Part shown: positions 55,699 to 64,000 of the stretch, piece after piece | Numbering within the stretch: position 1 is the stretch's first letter | How the letters are laid out: each line of letters begins with the position of its first letter | Translations under genes and position numbers: made by a program | From: Atlantibacter hermannii | GTDB taxonomy: Bacteria; Pseudomonadota; Gammaproteobacteria; Enterobacterales; Enterobacteriaceae | Direction of reading: 5' to 3' | Assembly: GCF_009907385.1 (NCBI RefSeq) | Contig: NZ_JAAATR010000002.1 | Span: forward strand, 1 to 64,000 | DNA: 64,000 nucleotides | Notes under the pieces: model-generated | What the model was told of the DNA's origin: nothing | The model's database searches: none | What the model saw: the letters and a program-made list of their open reading frames with translations, nothing else

Positions 55699-56718
55699 TT
55701 AACGGGACGTGGAGCCGCGAATGATAAGCTCGCCGGAGAAAACCTGCTCGCGAACGGTGTCGCTGACGCCTTCAATCCGGCGCACCACCTGCTCCAGCGC
55801 GGCGTAGCCGATCTGCCAGGTGGGCTGTTTCAGGGTGGTAATGCCGACCCCCGCCAGCTCGGCCCATTCCAGCTCGTCAAAACCGAGCAGGCCAATGTCG
55901 CTGCCCCAGTGCAGGCCAATGCGCTTCAGGGAGCGGGCTACCTGAAGCGTGAGCGCGCCGTTAGCGGAGATCACGGCTTTACGCATCCCGCGCCAGGTCT
56001 GGTGAAACTGACGCAGCGTGTTATCGAGCTTTTCCGCTTCATGCAGCGGGATTTCGGCGTTTTGCGCCACGATGCCGGGGTAGCGCCGGGCGGTATGTTC
56101 AAACGCCTGTAAGCGCTCGCGGCGGGTATTCACGGTGCCGAGCGGCTCGCTCAGGAACAGCAGCGCTTCAAAACCCTGTTCGATCAGATGTTCAGTGACG
56201 GTGGTGGCGGCCTGGGTATTGTCTAATCCCACCACGTCGCAGGCGAAATCCGGGATTTTACGGTCAATCAGCACCATCGGCAGCGAGGATTGTTGCAGAC
56301 GGTTCAGGCCCTCTTCGCGCATCCCCACGGCGTTGACCACAATGCCTTCCACCTGATAGCTGCGCAGCAAATCCAGGTAATGCAGCTCCTGATCCACTTC
56401 GTTATTGGTGTTACAGACCAGCGGCGTAAAGCCTTTTTCGCGGCAGGCGGCTTCAATGCCGCTGAGGACATTCACCGAATAGGGATTAGTGATATCGGCG
56501 ATGATCAGCCCAATAAGCCGGGTGCGGCCACGCTTAAGCCCGCGCGCCATCTGGCTGGGGTGGTAATCGAGGGTGGCGATGGCGTGTTCGATGCGCGCCA
56601 ACAAATCGTCGGAAAGCAGGTGCTTTTCGCCGTTTAAGTAACGTGAGACGCTGGTTTTACCGGTTTTCGCCGCTTTGGCCACATCGCTGATGGTTGCGCG
56701 CGCCGTAGATCGTGTCAT
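55699..56718 (-). CDS. LacI/GalR family regulator, PtxS-like
   Basis: The 339-residue repressor has the N-terminal LacI headpiece TISDVAKAAKTGKTSVSRYLNGEK with hinge helix LSDDLLARIEHAI and YHPSQMARGLKRGRT, then a periplasmic-binding-type ligand domain (IGLIIADITNPYSVNVLSGIE, VGLDNTQAA, IGLLGFDELEWAEL). I start at ATG 56718; upstream in-frame codons run across a terminator-like palindrome. Its position ahead of kguE, and the palindrome between them, suggest it represses the 2-ketogluconate genes, as PtxS does in Pseudomonas. The same strand would allow readthrough into the operon. Confidence 0.85.
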   Translation of the reverse strand: MTRSTARATISDVAKAAKTGKTSVSRYLNGEKHLLSDDLLARIEHAIATLDYHPSQMARGLKRGRTRLIGLIIADITNPYSVNVLSGIEAACREKGFTPLVCNTNNEVDQELHYLDLLRSYQVEGIVVNAVGMREEGLNRLQQSSLPMVLIDRKIPDFACDVVGLDNTQAATTVTEHLIEQGFEALLFLSEPLGTVNTRRERLQAFEHTARRYPGIVAQNAEIPLHEAEKLDNTLRQFHQTWRGMRKAVISANGALTLQVARSLKRIGLHWGSDIGLLGFDELEWAELAGVGITTLKQPTWQIGYAALEQVVRRIEGVSDTVREQVFSGELIIRGSTSR

Positions 56719-56831
56719 CGCTGCCCCTGTGCCGTTATGCTCCAGACAATCCCTGTTTGCCTCCTGTAACAGGAGGCAAGGGGGAGGCAACAGTATCACA
56801 CTTTTTGCGCCGGGCCAGCCAGCGCAGCGGT

Positions 56832-57494
56832 TTACTGGATCGGGGTGAGGGTGATTTCGACGCGACGGTTTTGCGCTTTGCCTTCGGCGGTATCGTTGCT
56901 GGCAATCGGGTTCGCCGGGCCCATACCGCGAGTCTGGATGCGGTTTGCCGCCACGCCCTGGGTGATCAGCGCGCTGGCGACGGAATCCGCACGCTGCTGC
57001 GACAGACGCATATTCAGGTCGCTGCCGCCGGTGCTGTCGGTGTAGCCCAGCACGTTAACGGCGGTTTTCGGGTACTCTTTCAGCACCATCGCCACGCCGG
57101 TCAGGGTATTCGCGCCCGCCGGTTTCAGGTTGGCCTGATTACTGTCGAAGGTGACGTTATTCGGCATATTTAGCACGATGTTATCGCCATTTCGCGTCAC
57201 GCTGACGCCGGTTCCCTGCATTTTGTCGCGCAGTTTGGCTTCCTGCACGTCCATGTAATAGCCGACGCCGCCGCCGAGGGCCGCACCGGCCGCTGCGCCA
57301 ATCAGCGCGCCTTTGCCGCGATCTTTTTTCGAGGAAGAGAGCGCGCCGACGCCTGCGCCAACTAACGAGCCGATGCCCGCGCCGATGCCGGAGCTGCCGG
57401 CTTCACGCTCGCCGGTATAAGGATTAGTGGTACAGCCAGAAACTGCCAGTGCGCCGCTGATGACAGCTGCAAGAACCATTACGCGTTTTTTCAT
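56832..57494 (-). CDS. yiaD: OmpA-family lipoprotein YiaD
   Basis: The 220-residue product matches E. coli YiaD. A lipoprotein signal ends at lipobox VSGC (Cys21, then TTNPYTGE). A glycine-zipper-like segment (about 38-80; GAGIGSLVGAGVGALSS and GAAAGAALGGGVGYYMD) precedes the C-terminal OmpA peptidoglycan-binding domain (about 110-220; NVLGYTDSTGGSDLNMRLSQQRADSV). It anchors the outer membrane to the wall; overproduced YiaD suppresses bamD defects in E. coli. The ATG at 57494 is preferred over the TTG at 57500. No gene follows in its transcript. Confidence 0.93.
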   Translation of the reverse strand: MKKRVMVLAAVISGALAVSGCTTNPYTGEREAGSSGIGAGIGSLVGAGVGALSSSKKDRGKGALIGAAAGAALGGGVGYYMDVQEAKLRDKMQGTGVSVTRNGDNIVLNMPNNVTFDSNQANLKPAGANTLTGVAMVLKEYPKTAVNVLGYTDSTGGSDLNMRLSQQRADSVASALITQGVAANRIQTRGMGPANPIASNDTAEGKAQNRRVEITLTPIQ

Positions 57495-57660
57495 TCTCAA
57501 ATCCCAATGATTTATTTCGTTGCCACAACCGGGCGTAGCGGTTGATTATGACCTGTGAATAGTTAGAAAATTTTGGGAAGTCGTCTGATTTTGTCAGCGA
57601 AAGTAACCATGGGGTCGTCAGAACCCCGATTTTGACCTGCAAACATCGCCAGGAGCTGCT

Positions 57661-59994
57661 TTGGCCACTACATCGCAAACCACATCCGTGTTAACCGCCG
57701 CCCACTGGGGGCCGATGCGGGTAGAAACCGACGGGCAAACCGTCCTCTCTTCCGGCAGCGCGCTTAACACCCCGCACCCTAACTCGCTGCAAACCGCCGT
57801 GCCGGATCAGGTGCACAGCAAAACCCGCGTGCGTTATCCGATGGCGCGCAAAGGCTTTCTGGCGAACCCGCAAAACCCGCAGGGCGTACGCGGCGATGAC
57901 GAATACGTGCGCATCAGCTGGGACCAGGCGCTGGCGCTGATTGACGCCCGGCATCACCACATCCGCGAAACCTGGGGCCCGTCGGCGATTTTCGCCGGCT
58001 CCTACGGCTGGCGCTCTAACGGCGTGCTGCATAAAGCCGCCACCTTGTTGCAGCGTTATATGAGCCTCGCAGGAGGCTATACCGGCCATCTTGGGGATTA
58101 CTCTACCGGTGCCGCCCAGGTGATCATGCCCTACGTGGTGGGCGGCAATGAGGTGTATCAGCAGCAGACCAGCTGGCCGCTGATCCTCGAACACAGCGAC
58201 GTGGTGGTGCTGTGGAGCGCCAATCCGCTCAACACGCTGAAAATCGCCTGGAACGCCAGTGACGAGCAGGGCATCGGCTATTTTGAAGCCCTGAAAAACA
58301 GCGGCAAACGGCTGATTTGCATCGATCCGATGCGCTCGGAAACCGTCGCGTTCTTTGGCGACCGCATGGAGTGGATTGCGCCGCATATGGGCACCGATGT
58401 GGCGATGATGCTGGGCATTGCCCATACGCTGCTCGAAAACGGCTGGCACGACGCGCAATTTTTGAATAACTGTACTGAAGGTTTTGAGCGCTTCGCCGCC
58501 TACCTGACGGGCGAACAGGACGGCGTGGCAAAATCCGCCGACTGGGCCGCGCCCATTTGCGGCGTACCGGCACCGACGCTGCGCGAGCTGGCGCAGCTGT
58601 TCAGCCACAACCGCACCATGCTGATGTCGGGATGGGGGATGCAGCGCCAGCAGTACGGTGAACAAAAACACTGGATGCTGGTGACCCTGGCCGCCATGCT
58701 CGGGCAAATCGGCACGCCGGGCGGCGGGTTTGGCCTCTCATACCACTTCGCCAACGGCGGCAACCCGACGCGCCGCGCGGCGGTGCTCGGCTCGATGCAG
58801 GGCTCGGTGAAAAACGGCACCGACGCGGTGGAGAAAATCCCGGTCGCGCGTATTGTGGAAGCGCTGGAACGCCCCGGCGAACACTATCAGCATAACGGTG
58901 AAACGCGGCGCTTCCCGGATATCCGCATGATCTGGTGGGCGGGCGGCGGCAACTTTACCCACCATCAGGACACTAACCGCCTGATCAAAGCCTGGCAGAA
59001 GCCGGAGCTGGTGGTGATTTCCGAATGCTTCTGGACGGCGGCGGCGAAACACGCCGATATCGTGCTGCCCATTACCACCTCGTTTGAGCGCAACGATCTC
59101 ACCATGACCGGGGATTACAGCAACCAGCATCTGGTGCCGATGAAGCAGGTGGTCGCTCCCCAATATGAGGCCCGGAATGATTTCGACGTGTTCGCCGAAC
59201 TGAGCGAGCGCTGGGAGACGGGCGGCGGCGTGCGTTTCAGCGAAGGTAAAAGCGACCTGCAATGGTTGGCCGAATTTTATGCCATAGCGCAGCAGCGCGG
59301 CGCGGCCCAGCAGGTGACGCTGCCGCCGTTTGAGGAATTCTGGCAAGCCAACCAGCTGATCGAAATGCCGGAAAGCCCGCAGAATGCCGAGTTTATCCGC
59401 TTTGCGGCGTTCCGCGCCGATCCGCAGGCCAATCCGCTGAAAACCCCGAGCGGCAAAATCGAAATTTTCTCCCAACGCATTGCCGATTACGGTTATGCCG
59501 ACTGCCCGGGGCATCCGAGCTGGCTGGCCCCGGACGAATGGCACGGCAACGCCGAGCCGGGCCAGCTGCAACTGCTTTCTGCGCATCCCGCACACCGGTT
59601 GCACAGCCAGCTTAACTACGCGCAACTGCGCGAACGGTATGCAGTGGCCGGACGCGAGCCGCTGACGCTGCACCCGGACGATGCGCGCTCACGCGGCATC
59701 GCAGATGGCGATGTGGTGCGGGTGTGGAACGGTCGCGGGCAGGTGCTGGCGGGCGCGGTAGTGCGTGACGGGATTAAGCCTGGCGTGGTCTGCCTGCATG
59801 AAGGCGCATGGCCGGATTTAGATAAACAGGCGGGCGGCCTGTGTAAGCACGGGGCGGTTAACGTGCTGACCAAAGATATTCCCACCTCCCAACTGGCTAA
59901 CGGCTGCGCGGGGAACACAGCCCTGGCGTGGGTAGAGAAGTATCAGGGGCCTGCGCTTACCGTGACGGCGTTTGATCCGCCTGCCAGTGCATAA
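57661..59994 (+). CDS. bisC: Biotin sulfoxide reductase BisC
   Basis: BisC is a cytoplasmic molybdopterin-guanine-dinucleotide enzyme of the DMSO-reductase family that reduces biotin sulfoxide and free methionine sulfoxide. The 777 residues equal E. coli Bis[13 protein letters not shown] holds the Mo-ligand serine region, and molybdopterin segments such as [30 protein letters not shown] and [14 protein letters not shown] are present. There is no Tat signal or Fe-S cysteine cluster, as expected. The start codon is TTG 57661, supported by AGGAG 5 bases upstream. Its last 38 bases overlap the 3' end of yiaC on the other strand. Confidence 0.95.
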   Translation: MATTSQTTSVLTAAHWGPMRVETDGQTVLSSGSALNTPHPNSLQTAVPDQVHSKTRVRYPMARKGFLANPQNPQGVRGDDEYVRISWDQALALIDARHHHIRETWGPSAIFAGSYGWRSNGVLHKAATLLQRYMSLAGGYTGHLGDYSTGAAQVIMPYVVGGNEVYQQQTSWPLILEHSDVVVLWSANPLNTLKIAWNASDEQGIGYFEALKNSGKRLICIDPMRSETVAFFGDRMEWIAPHMGTDVAMMLGIAHTLLENGWHDAQFLNNCTEGFERFAAYLTGEQDGVAKSADWAAPICGVPAPTLRELAQLFSHNRTMLMSGWGMQRQQYGEQKHWMLVTLAAMLGQIGTPGGGFGLSYHFANGGNPTRRAAVLGSMQGSVKNGTDAVEKIPVARIVEALERPGEHYQHNGETRRFPDIRMIWWAGGGNFTHHQDTNRLIKAWQKPELVVISECFWTAAAKHADIVLPITTSFERNDLTMTGDYSNQHLVPMKQVVAPQYEARNDFDVFAELSERWETGGGVRFSEGKSDLQWLAEFYAIAQQRGAAQQVTLPPFEEFWQANQLIEMPESPQNAEFIRFAAFRADPQANPLKTPSGKIEIFSQRIADYGYADCPGHPSWLAPDEWHGNAEPGQLQLLSAHPAHRLHSQLNYAQLRERYAVAGREPLTLHPDDARSRGIADGDVVRVWNGRGQVLAGAVVRDGIKPGVVCLHEGAWPDLDKQAGGLCKHGAVNVLTKDIPTSQLANGCAGNTALAWVEKYQGPALTVTAFDPPASA

Positions 59995-60403
59995 TCCAGG
60001 TCGGGTGCTGGGTTTCTTCCTGCCAGGCGCTGTCTTCAATACGAAACCCCTGGCGGTGATAAAAATTCACCGCCAGGGTGTTTTTCTGATACACCTCAAG
60101 GCTTAACGCAGCGTAGTGCCGCTTTGCCTCATTCAACAGCGCAGTGCCGATACCGCGCCCTGCCGCATGTTGCGCGACAAACAGCGCGCCGACAAACGAC
60201 GCATTCATCACGCTGATAAATCCCAGCAGTTGCGCATCTTCCAGGTAAACCCAGGTATGCGCATCGGGCAGGTAGCTGTCGCGCACGAGCGGCAGGCTTT
60301 GCTGCCAGTAAAGCGGATCGATAAACGGGTGCGCCGCGGTGGTGCTCGCCAGCCAGACGTCCAGCAGCGCGGGCAGATCGGAGGGCTGGCATTCACGGAT
60401 CAT
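59957..60403 (-). CDS. yiaC: GNAT family N-acetyltransferase YiaC
   Basis: The 148-residue product is a GNAT acetyltransferase; E. coli YiaC (146 residues) acetylates protein lysines. Acetyl-CoA-binding motif A appears as [23 protein letters not shown], and the C-terminal [17 protein letters not shown] is motif B. The start ATG overlaps the tag stop codon by 4 bases (ATGA), so the two genes are coupled. Its 3' end runs into bisC antisense. Confidence 0.93.
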   Translation of the reverse strand: MIRECQPSDLPALLDVWLASTTAAHPFIDPLYWQQSLPLVRDSYLPDAHTWVYLEDAQLLGFISVMNASFVGALFVAQHAAGRGIGTALLNEAKRHYAALSLEVYQKNTLAVNFYHRQGFRIEDSAWQEETQHPTWIMHWQADQTPSR

Positions 60404-60963
60404 GTTGGGTTCTCCGGATGGCAGATGCAGCCGGTGACGTGGTCATTGACCAGCCCACAGGCCTGCATAAACGAGTAGCAAATGGTGGAGCCGACAAACT
60501 TAAAGCCGCGTTTCTTCAGCGCTTTGGAGAGCGCATCTGAGGCCGGCGTAGTGGTGGGGATCTCGCTCATGGCGGCGGCCCGGGTCACCTGCGGGGTATT
60601 ATCGACAAACGACCAGACGAATTCAGAAAACGGCTCGCCGTTGGCTTCCATCGCCAGAAAGGCCCTGGCGTTGTTAATGATGGCTTCGATTTTACCGCGA
60701 TGGCGAATAATGCCCGTGTCCTGAAGCAGCGTTTCTACGTCTTCGGCCTGCATCTGCGCGACAGCGACGGGGTCGAACTGGTGAAAGCAGCGGCGGTAGT
60801 TTTCGCGCTTTTTCAGCACCGTAATCCACGAGAGCCCGGCCTGCTGTCCTTCCAGACAGATCATCTCAAACAGTTTCTGGCTGTCGGTTTCCGGACTACC
60901 CCACTCGTTATCGTGATACGCGAGATACAGCGGGTCCTGAGTTACCCATCCACAACGCTGCAT
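60400..60963 (-). CDS. tag: DNA-3-methyladenine glycosylase I Tag
   Basis: Tag removes 3-methyladenine from alkylated DNA to start base excision repair. The 187 residues match E. coli Tag. RCGWVTQDPLYLAYHDNEWG contains a zinc-ligand Cys and His, EMICLEGQQAGLSWITVLKKRENYR holds the catalytic Glu and HhH fold, and the C-terminal GLVNDHVTGCICH supplies further zinc ligands. ATG 60963 is chosen for its GAGGGA ribosome site and the E. coli N-terminus; the open frame extends 34 codons further. Confidence 0.95.
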   Translation of the reverse strand: MQRCGWVTQDPLYLAYHDNEWGSPETDSQKLFEMICLEGQQAGLSWITVLKKRENYRRCFHQFDPVAVAQMQAEDVETLLQDTGIIRHRGKIEAIINNARAFLAMEANGEPFSEFVWSFVDNTPQVTRAAAMSEIPTTTPASDALSKALKKRGFKFVGSTICYSFMQACGLVNDHVTGCICHPENPT

Positions 60964-61142
60964 AAAATATCCCTCTTTTTGAGTCACCCTACTTGACGTC
61001 TGAGTGAAAAAGACAATAGTTAATTCAGGGCTATACCCCTGGTAATTCAAGCCACAGCTGCGCAAATTATTCGGGGAATAAGCCTCTCACTCAGGCAAAA
61101 AAATAAAAAACGCCGGATTTTGGCTCTTTCTGGAGTCGCATA

Positions 61143-61856
61143 ATGATGACAACTATAGGTAGTGGCTGCCGCACGTTAAGCAGTGTGGCGATTTTTGCGT
61201 GTTGCATTTGTTCACAAGGTGCTTTCGCCTGGCAGCAAGAATATAGCGTTGATGACCCTGAAAGTAATACGTTTGAGCGCTATACCTGGGACAGCGATCA
61301 CCAACCCGACTACAACGACATTCTGGCGGAACGCCTTAACGCGCCGTTGGATATGGCCTATTCGTCGGGTTTTAACCTTATCACTTCATCACAAAACAGC
61401 GCTACCACGCAGCCGTCGACCCTTGGCGTCGGGCTGGCGATCCCGGTATACAAAAATGTGACCACCGGGCCTGTCGCGTCCTGGCACTGGGACGGCAGCA
61501 CCGCGTCGATGTTTAATGACTATGGCGACAGCATGGGGCGTTCGGGCGGCGCAGACCAGCTCTGGCATGCCAGCGTCAGCACGCTGGGCTGGCGGGTTGA
61601 TTCGACATTCGGCTACGTGCGTCCGTGGGCGCAGGTGAGCTACAACCAGCAATATGGCGAGAACGTCTGGAAATCCCAGTCGGGCATGCATGCGGTGACT
61701 GCGGCGAATCAATATGGCAACTGGATGGACGTCACGGTGGGGGCCGATATGCCGCTGAATAAAAACCTTGCGGCCTATGCGTCGTTTTCCCAGTCCGAAG
61801 GGATTATGGCCGGGGATATGACGTCATATAACCTCGGGGTGAATGCCCGTTTTTAA
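61143..61856 (+). CDS. yhjY: Outer membrane autotransporter-domain protein YhjY
   Basis: The 237-residue product has a signal sequence (about 1-29, cleaved near GAFAW-QQEY) followed by a beta-strand-rich domain ending in a terminal Phe (NLGVNARF), the usual outer-membrane insertion signal. It corresponds to E. coli YhjY, annotated as a putative lipase or autotransporter-barrel protein; no lipase catalytic motif is apparent to me. GGAG 7 bases ahead supports ATG 61143. It lies between tag and yhjX as in E. coli. Confidence 0.85.
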   Translation: MMTTIGSGCRTLSSVAIFACCICSQGAFAWQQEYSVDDPESNTFERYTWDSDHQPDYNDILAERLNAPLDMAYSSGFNLITSSQNSATTQPSTLGVGLAIPVYKNVTTGPVASWHWDGSTASMFNDYGDSMGRSGGADQLWHASVSTLGWRVDSTFGYVRPWAQVSYNQQYGENVWKSQSGMHAVTAANQYGNWMDVTVGADMPLNKNLAAYASFSQSEGIMAGDMTSYNLGVNARF

Positions 61857-61898
61857 TTAAAAACCGCTTTCCGGAAGCAAGGCGGGAATGGAATACAA

Positions 61899-61960
61899 GG
61901 CGTTTCATTCCCGTCTCGTGGCAGTTCATTCCGTTCTTACGGCACTTCATGGCGTTTCAC
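61899..61960 (+). promoter_or_regulatory. Array of YpdB-type direct repeats upstream of yhjX
   Basis: GGCGTTTCAT (61899-61908), GGCAGTTCAT (61920-61929) and GGCACTTCAT (61941-61950) are direct repeats separated by exactly 11 bases, and GGCGTTTCAC (61951-61960) follows without a gap. E. coli yhjX is switched on by the pyruvate-sensing YpdAB system through two GGCATTTCAT repeats with an 11-base spacer. The array lies 62-123 bases upstream of the start codon. Confidence 0.85.
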
Positions 61961-62021
61961 CCCCTGATATGACGGGCTTTCGTTAGGCTTACAGGCAGAT
62001 ACCTTTCCCTTTCTGGATGAG

Positions 62022-63230
62022 ATGACTGCCATGAACGCCCTGCAAAATCGTACCCGTTGGCTTACCCTCTTCGGCACTATCGTGACTCAGTTTGCGCTGG
62101 GTTCTGTCTATACCTGGAGTTTGTTTAATAGCGCGCTTTCCGAAAAGCTGGATGTGCCCATCAGTCAGGTGGCGTTCTCCTTCGGCCTGCTGAGCCTTGG
62201 CCTGGCGATCTCGTCCTCGGTCGCCGGAAAACTGCAGGAGCGTTTTGGCGTGCGCCGCGTGACTATCGCTTCCGGCCTGCTGCTCGGCCTGGGTTTCTTC
62301 CTCACCGCCCATTCCAGTAACCTGATGATGTTGTGGCTGAGCGCCGGGGTGCTGGTAGGGCTGGCGGATGGCGCAGGCTATCTGTTGACGCTCTCAAACT
62401 GTGTGAAGTGGTTCCCGGAGCGCAAAGGGTTAATCTCTGCGCTGTCTATCGGCGCTTACGGTCTTGGCAGCCTCGGTTTTAAATTTATCGACAGCCACCT
62501 GCTGGCCAGCGTCGGTCTGGAGCGCACCTTTATGATTTGGGGCGCGATTGCCCTGGTAATGGTGGTATTTGGCGCGATGCTGATGACCGATGCGCCGAAC
62601 CAGCCGGTACAGTCGGTGAATGGCGTGACCAGCAATGATTTCACTCTCGCGGAATCGATGCGTAAACCGCAATACTGGATGCTGGCGACCATGTTCCTCA
62701 CTGCCTGCATGAGCGGTCTGTACGTGATTGGCGTGGCGAAAGATATCGCCCAAAACCTGGTGAATCTGGATGTGGCTTCAGCCGCGAATGCCGTGACGGT
62801 GATTTCCATCGCGAACCTTAGCGGCCGCCTGGTGCTGGGGATCCTGTCCGATAAAATGTCGCGTATCCGCGTTATCACGATAGGCCAGGTGATCTCCCTG
62901 GTGGGCATGGCCGCGCTGCTGTTCGCGCCGCTGAATGAAATGACTTTCTTCGCCGCTATCGCCTGTGTGGCCTTTAACTTCGGCGGCACCATCACCGTGT
63001 ATCCGTCGCTGGTCAGCGAGTTCTTCGGCCTGAACAACCTCGCGAAAAACTACGGCGTGATTTACCTCGGCTTCGGTATCGGCAGTATTTGCGGTTCCGC
63101 CATCGCCTCGCTGTTCGGCGGCTTCTACGTCACTTTCTGCGTCATCTTCGCGCTGCTGATTGTCTCGCTGGCGCTTTCCACGACGATCCGCCAGCCGCAA
63201 CGGCAGGTGCTCAAACACGCACACGCCTGA
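62022..63230 (+). CDS. yhjX: MFS transporter YhjX (pyruvate-inducible)
   Basis: The 402-residue product has 12 membrane helices and belongs to the oxalate/formate antiporter group of the major facilitator superfamily. FALGSVYTWSLFNSALSEKL is helix 1, LQERFGVRRVTIASG the helix 2-3 loop, and LGILSDKMSRIRVITIGQ the matching loop of the second half. Its length equals E. coli YhjX, which is strongly induced by pyruvate through YpdAB; substrate is unsettled. A second in-frame ATG at 62031 is an alternative start. A clear terminator follows. Confidence 0.94.
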   Translation: MTAMNALQNRTRWLTLFGTIVTQFALGSVYTWSLFNSALSEKLDVPISQVAFSFGLLSLGLAISSSVAGKLQERFGVRRVTIASGLLLGLGFFLTAHSSNLMMLWLSAGVLVGLADGAGYLLTLSNCVKWFPERKGLISALSIGAYGLGSLGFKFIDSHLLASVGLERTFMIWGAIALVMVVFGAMLMTDAPNQPVQSVNGVTSNDFTLAESMRKPQYWMLATMFLTACMSGLYVIGVAKDIAQNLVNLDVASAANAVTVISIANLSGRLVLGILSDKMSRIRVITIGQVISLVGMAALLFAPLNEMTFFAAIACVAFNFGGTITVYPSLVSEFFGLNNLAKNYGVIYLGFGIGSICGSAIASLFGGFYVTFCVIFALLIVSLALSTTIRQPQRQVLKHAHA

Positions 63231-63244
63231 TTTATTAGCCTTTT

Positions 63245-63277
63245 AAAGCCGTGCGTAAAGCTAAGCGCGGCTTTTTT
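63245..63277 (+). terminator. yhjX terminator
   Basis: AAAGCCGTGC (63245-63254) pairs with GCGCGGCTTT (63265-63274), with one G-T wobble, and ends in a six-base T-run. It lies 14 bases after the yhjX stop. The 250 bases from here to eptB hold its promoter, which I could not resolve. Confidence 0.87.
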
Positions 63278-63525
63278 ACCTCCTCGCATACCCCCACAAG
63301 TAGACGATCTTTAAGAAAAGAACAGCTCACAGATGAGAATTAAGTAGCATAAATTTGTAAATTCAGTGCCGGAATGCTAACTACTCACAACTTTTACTTA
63401 GCGTTATGGTCTACTAGCCGCGCTCTCACCAGGAATCTTCCCGTTTTGCTGGTGCATTGTTGGCTATTAGAACTCGACGCCCGGTAACGGGTCAGAGAAT
63501 TTTGTACCTGTTCCAGGGGCTTTGC

Positions 63526-64000
63526 ATGAAATACCTGAATTCGATGTCGCATCAGAAGCTGAGTTTTCTGATCGCGGTCTACATCGGCCTGTTTTTAAAC
63601 TGCGCGGTTTTTATCCGTCGCTTTGACGGATACGCCCAAAACTTTACCGCCATAAAAGGAATTTCAGCCGTCGTGGAGCTGGTCGGCACGGTATTAGTGA
63701 CCTTTTTCCTGTTGCGCATTCTTTCCCTGTTGGGGCGGCGCGCCTGGAAAGTTCTGACCACATTGATTGTTTTATTCTCGTCCGGCGCCAGTTACTACAT
63801 GACCTTCCTGAATGTGGTGATTGGCTACGGCATTATCGCTTCGGTGATGACCACGGATATTGATTTATCCAAAGAGGTGGTCGGCTGGGGCTTCTTCGTC
63901 TGGATGGTGCTGGTGAGTGCGGTCCCGCTGTGGCTGATTTGGTTTAACCGTTGCGATGACACGCTGTGGAAGCAGCTTACTACGCGCGGCGTTCGGCTGC
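63526..64000 (+). CDS. eptB: Kdo2-lipid A phosphoethanolamine 7''-transferase EptB, N-terminal part
   Basis: The frame from ATG 63526 runs 158 codons to the window edge without a stop. It matches the membrane domain of E. coli EptB: LSFLIAVYIGLFLNCAVF, GISAVVELVGTVLVTFFLLRIL, and the highly conserved SYYMTFLNVVIGYGIIASVMTTDIDLSKEVVG. EptB adds phosphoethanolamine to the outer Kdo of lipopolysaccharide at the periplasmic face of the inner membrane. The catalytic alkaline-phosphatase-like domain lies beyond the edge. Its neighbour yhjX is the same as in E. coli. Confidence 0.92.
   Translation, partial: MKYLNSMSHQKLSFLIAVYIGLFLNCAVFIRRFDGYAQNFTAIKGISAVVELVGTVLVTFFLLRILSLLGRRAWKVLTTLIVLFSSGASYYMTFLNVVIGYGIIASVMTTDIDLSKEVVGWGFFVWMVLVSAVPLWLIWFNRCDDTLWKQLTTRGVRL

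Noticed and set aside
57691-59673. Long antisense frames (338 and 311 codons) across bisC
   Set aside because: GC-rich third positions in bisC keep the opposite strand open. The translations show no family features.
1-64000. CRISPR arrays, rRNA and tRNA genes
   Set aside because: I saw no regularly spaced direct repeats of CRISPR type and no sequence I could recognise as an rRNA or tRNA gene.

Overview
The window is chromosomal DNA of an enterobacterium in the Enterobacter, Kosakonia and Klebsiella range; the sequence alone does not fix the genus. It carries the Escherichia coli 80-81 minute gene order almost intact and inverted: yibL, mtlRDA, yibIHF, selAB, yiaY, ysaA, avtA, malS, bax, xylRHGF/xylAB, wecH, ysaB, glyQS, hok, yiaG, yiaF, ghrB, yiaD, bisC, yiaC, tag, yhjY, yhjX and the start of eptB. 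Protein lengths and catalytic residues match the E. coli orthologues closely. Accessory blocks sit between these core genes.

Region 1 (1-3.3 kb) is a decayed, AT-rich Rhs locus. It holds a small ORF that may be an immunity gene, an orphan Rhs tip fused to a toxin-like C-terminus, its probable immunity gene, and a broken IS1-family element. Region 2 (3.3-15 kb) holds mannitol uptake and catabolism under an array of CRP sites, the yibIHF envelope and glutathione-transferase genes, selenocysteine incorporation (selAB) and an iron alcohol dehydrogenase. Region 3 (15-32 kb) has a ROK sugar kinase where E. coli keeps aldB and the yia-sgb genes, then ysaA, avtA, malS, bax and the complete xylose regulon. 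An enlarged ERIC element lies next to xylF. After xylB comes a translationally coupled isochorismatase-like hydrolase and GlxA-type regulator, then wecH and ysaB.

Region 4 (32.8-37.2 kb) has glyQS, two tandem hok type I toxin loci with visible tac/fbi end pairing, and yiaG; cspA is absent. Region 5 (37.4-45.6 kb) is a guanidine operon: ABC transporter, two DUF1989 proteins and a biotin carboxylase of the urea/guanidine carboxylase family. It lies behind a guanidine-I (ykkC) riboswitch. Upstream I also read a near-consensus sigma-54 promoter and two NtrC-like sites spaced as in glnA, which would put the operon under both nitrogen limitation and guanidine. No allophanate hydrolase gene is present.

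Region 6 (45.6-56.8 kb) has yiaF, then a PTS, GH4 phosphoglycosidase, RpiR regulator and FHS-type permease cluster. It is followed by a 2-ketogluconate operon (kguE, kguK, kguT) in which core gene ghrB fills the reductase slot. A LacI/PtxS-type repressor gene and a perfect 16-bp palindrome lie upstream. Region 7 (56.8-64 kb) is core: yiaD, bisC (TTG start), yiaC, tag, yhjY, and yhjX behind an expanded array of YpdB-type direct repeats, ending in a truncated eptB.
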